NCBI GenBank assembly: GCA_043767025.1
Contig: JAYUHK010000223.1
Location: 1-31,124, forward strand
Source: JAYUHK01 sp043767025
Lineage (GTDB): Bacteria; Bacteroidota; Bacteroidia; Chitinophagales; Saprospiraceae
Reading direction: 5' to 3'
Length of the DNA stretch: 31,124 bases
The notes below the pieces were generated by a model that was given only the letters and a program-made list of their open reading frames with translations, did not search any database and had not been told where the DNA came from. Made by a program: the position numbers and the translations under genes. Positions 31,037 through 31,124 of this stretch are shown here, piece by piece. The number at the start of each line of letters is the position of its first letter. Positions within the stretch are counted from its first letter, which is position 1.

Positions 31037-31124
31037 ATGACAAAAAAGACTTTTTCGCCAAGTTTGCCTAATTTTCGGGTTACGAAATCTGTAAACTATG
31101 CCAACGAGAGCGAAAAAGCTGTGC
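31037..31124 (+). CDS. possible start of a divergent gene, cut by the window edge
   Basis: An open frame of 29 codons from ATG 31037 to the end (M-T-K-K-T-F-S-P-S-L-P-N-F-R-V-T-K-S), with protein-like composition. It is only 17 bp from the lipoprotein ATG, so promoter space is limited. On the minus strand another frame is open over the same stretch and ends ATGA at the lipoprotein start; either could be the real gene. No function can be given. Confidence 0.3.
   Translation, partial: MTKKTFSPSLPNFRVTKSVNYANESEKAV

Overview
The window reads as chromosomal DNA of an AT-rich member of the Bacteroidota, probably Cytophagales-like or a neighbouring lineage with gliding or type IX secretion (T9SS). 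The evidence is a metalloprotease ending in a T9SS type A sorting domain, a PorE-like TPR/beta-propeller lipid-free envelope protein, Bacteroidota-type MetF, PruA and group-2 PyrF, several small proteins I know only from this phylum, and TAnnTTTG-type promoter elements. I cannot name the species.

Layout. 1-1490: remains of a restriction-modification locus, with a PD-(D/E)XK nuclease gene that has apparently lost its start codon and whose 3' end is frame-disrupted. 1638-5700: metF, then convergent fabG and lolA, then an OprB-like carbohydrate porin. 5990-9725: an Mpo1/DUF962 membrane protein, the proline-catabolic dehydrogenase pruA, a periplasmic TlpA-like thioredoxin and a short conserved protein. 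14847 down to 9882 (minus strand): a tight six-gene operon coding a membrane cytochrome b/ferredoxin protein, its CCG-domain iron-sulfur partner, a Bacteroidota-conserved 160-aa protein, an Spo0M/arrestin-like protein, a CPD photolyase and a YfcE-like phosphoesterase. 14937-18352: udk, a BadF-type sugar kinase, pfkA and pyrF on the plus strand. 18428-22009: a TPR-CHAT protease-like protein with an exported N-terminus and C-terminal membrane anchor, plus a CARDB-like secreted partner. 22025-28286: a secreted protein of unknown role, the PorE-like protein with two SPOR-like domains, and convergent to it the T9SS-exported reprolysin-like protease. 28767-31124: an SPFH/prohibitin-like protein, convergent rimM and a lipoprotein, and the start of a divergent gene.

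Two structures are not explained by genes. First, a dispersed 92/99/106-bp intergenic repeat occurs three times, always 20-40 bp behind the stop codon of a plus-strand gene. It has 10-bp imperfect terminal inverted repeats and differs in length exactly by one, two or three copies of a TTTTTAG heptamer. Second, the word TGTCACA/TGTGACA occurs 29 times (about four expected from base composition), none in the first 7.7 kb, with a preferred extended form TGTCACAAA and use in all reading frames. It resembles a genome-wide DNA word such as an uptake or organising sequence.

The most system-like gene sets are the exported CHAT/CARDB pair and the T9SS-related pair of PorE-like/SPOR protein and cargo protease. 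No RNA genes, CRISPR arrays, transposase genes or prophage genes were seen.
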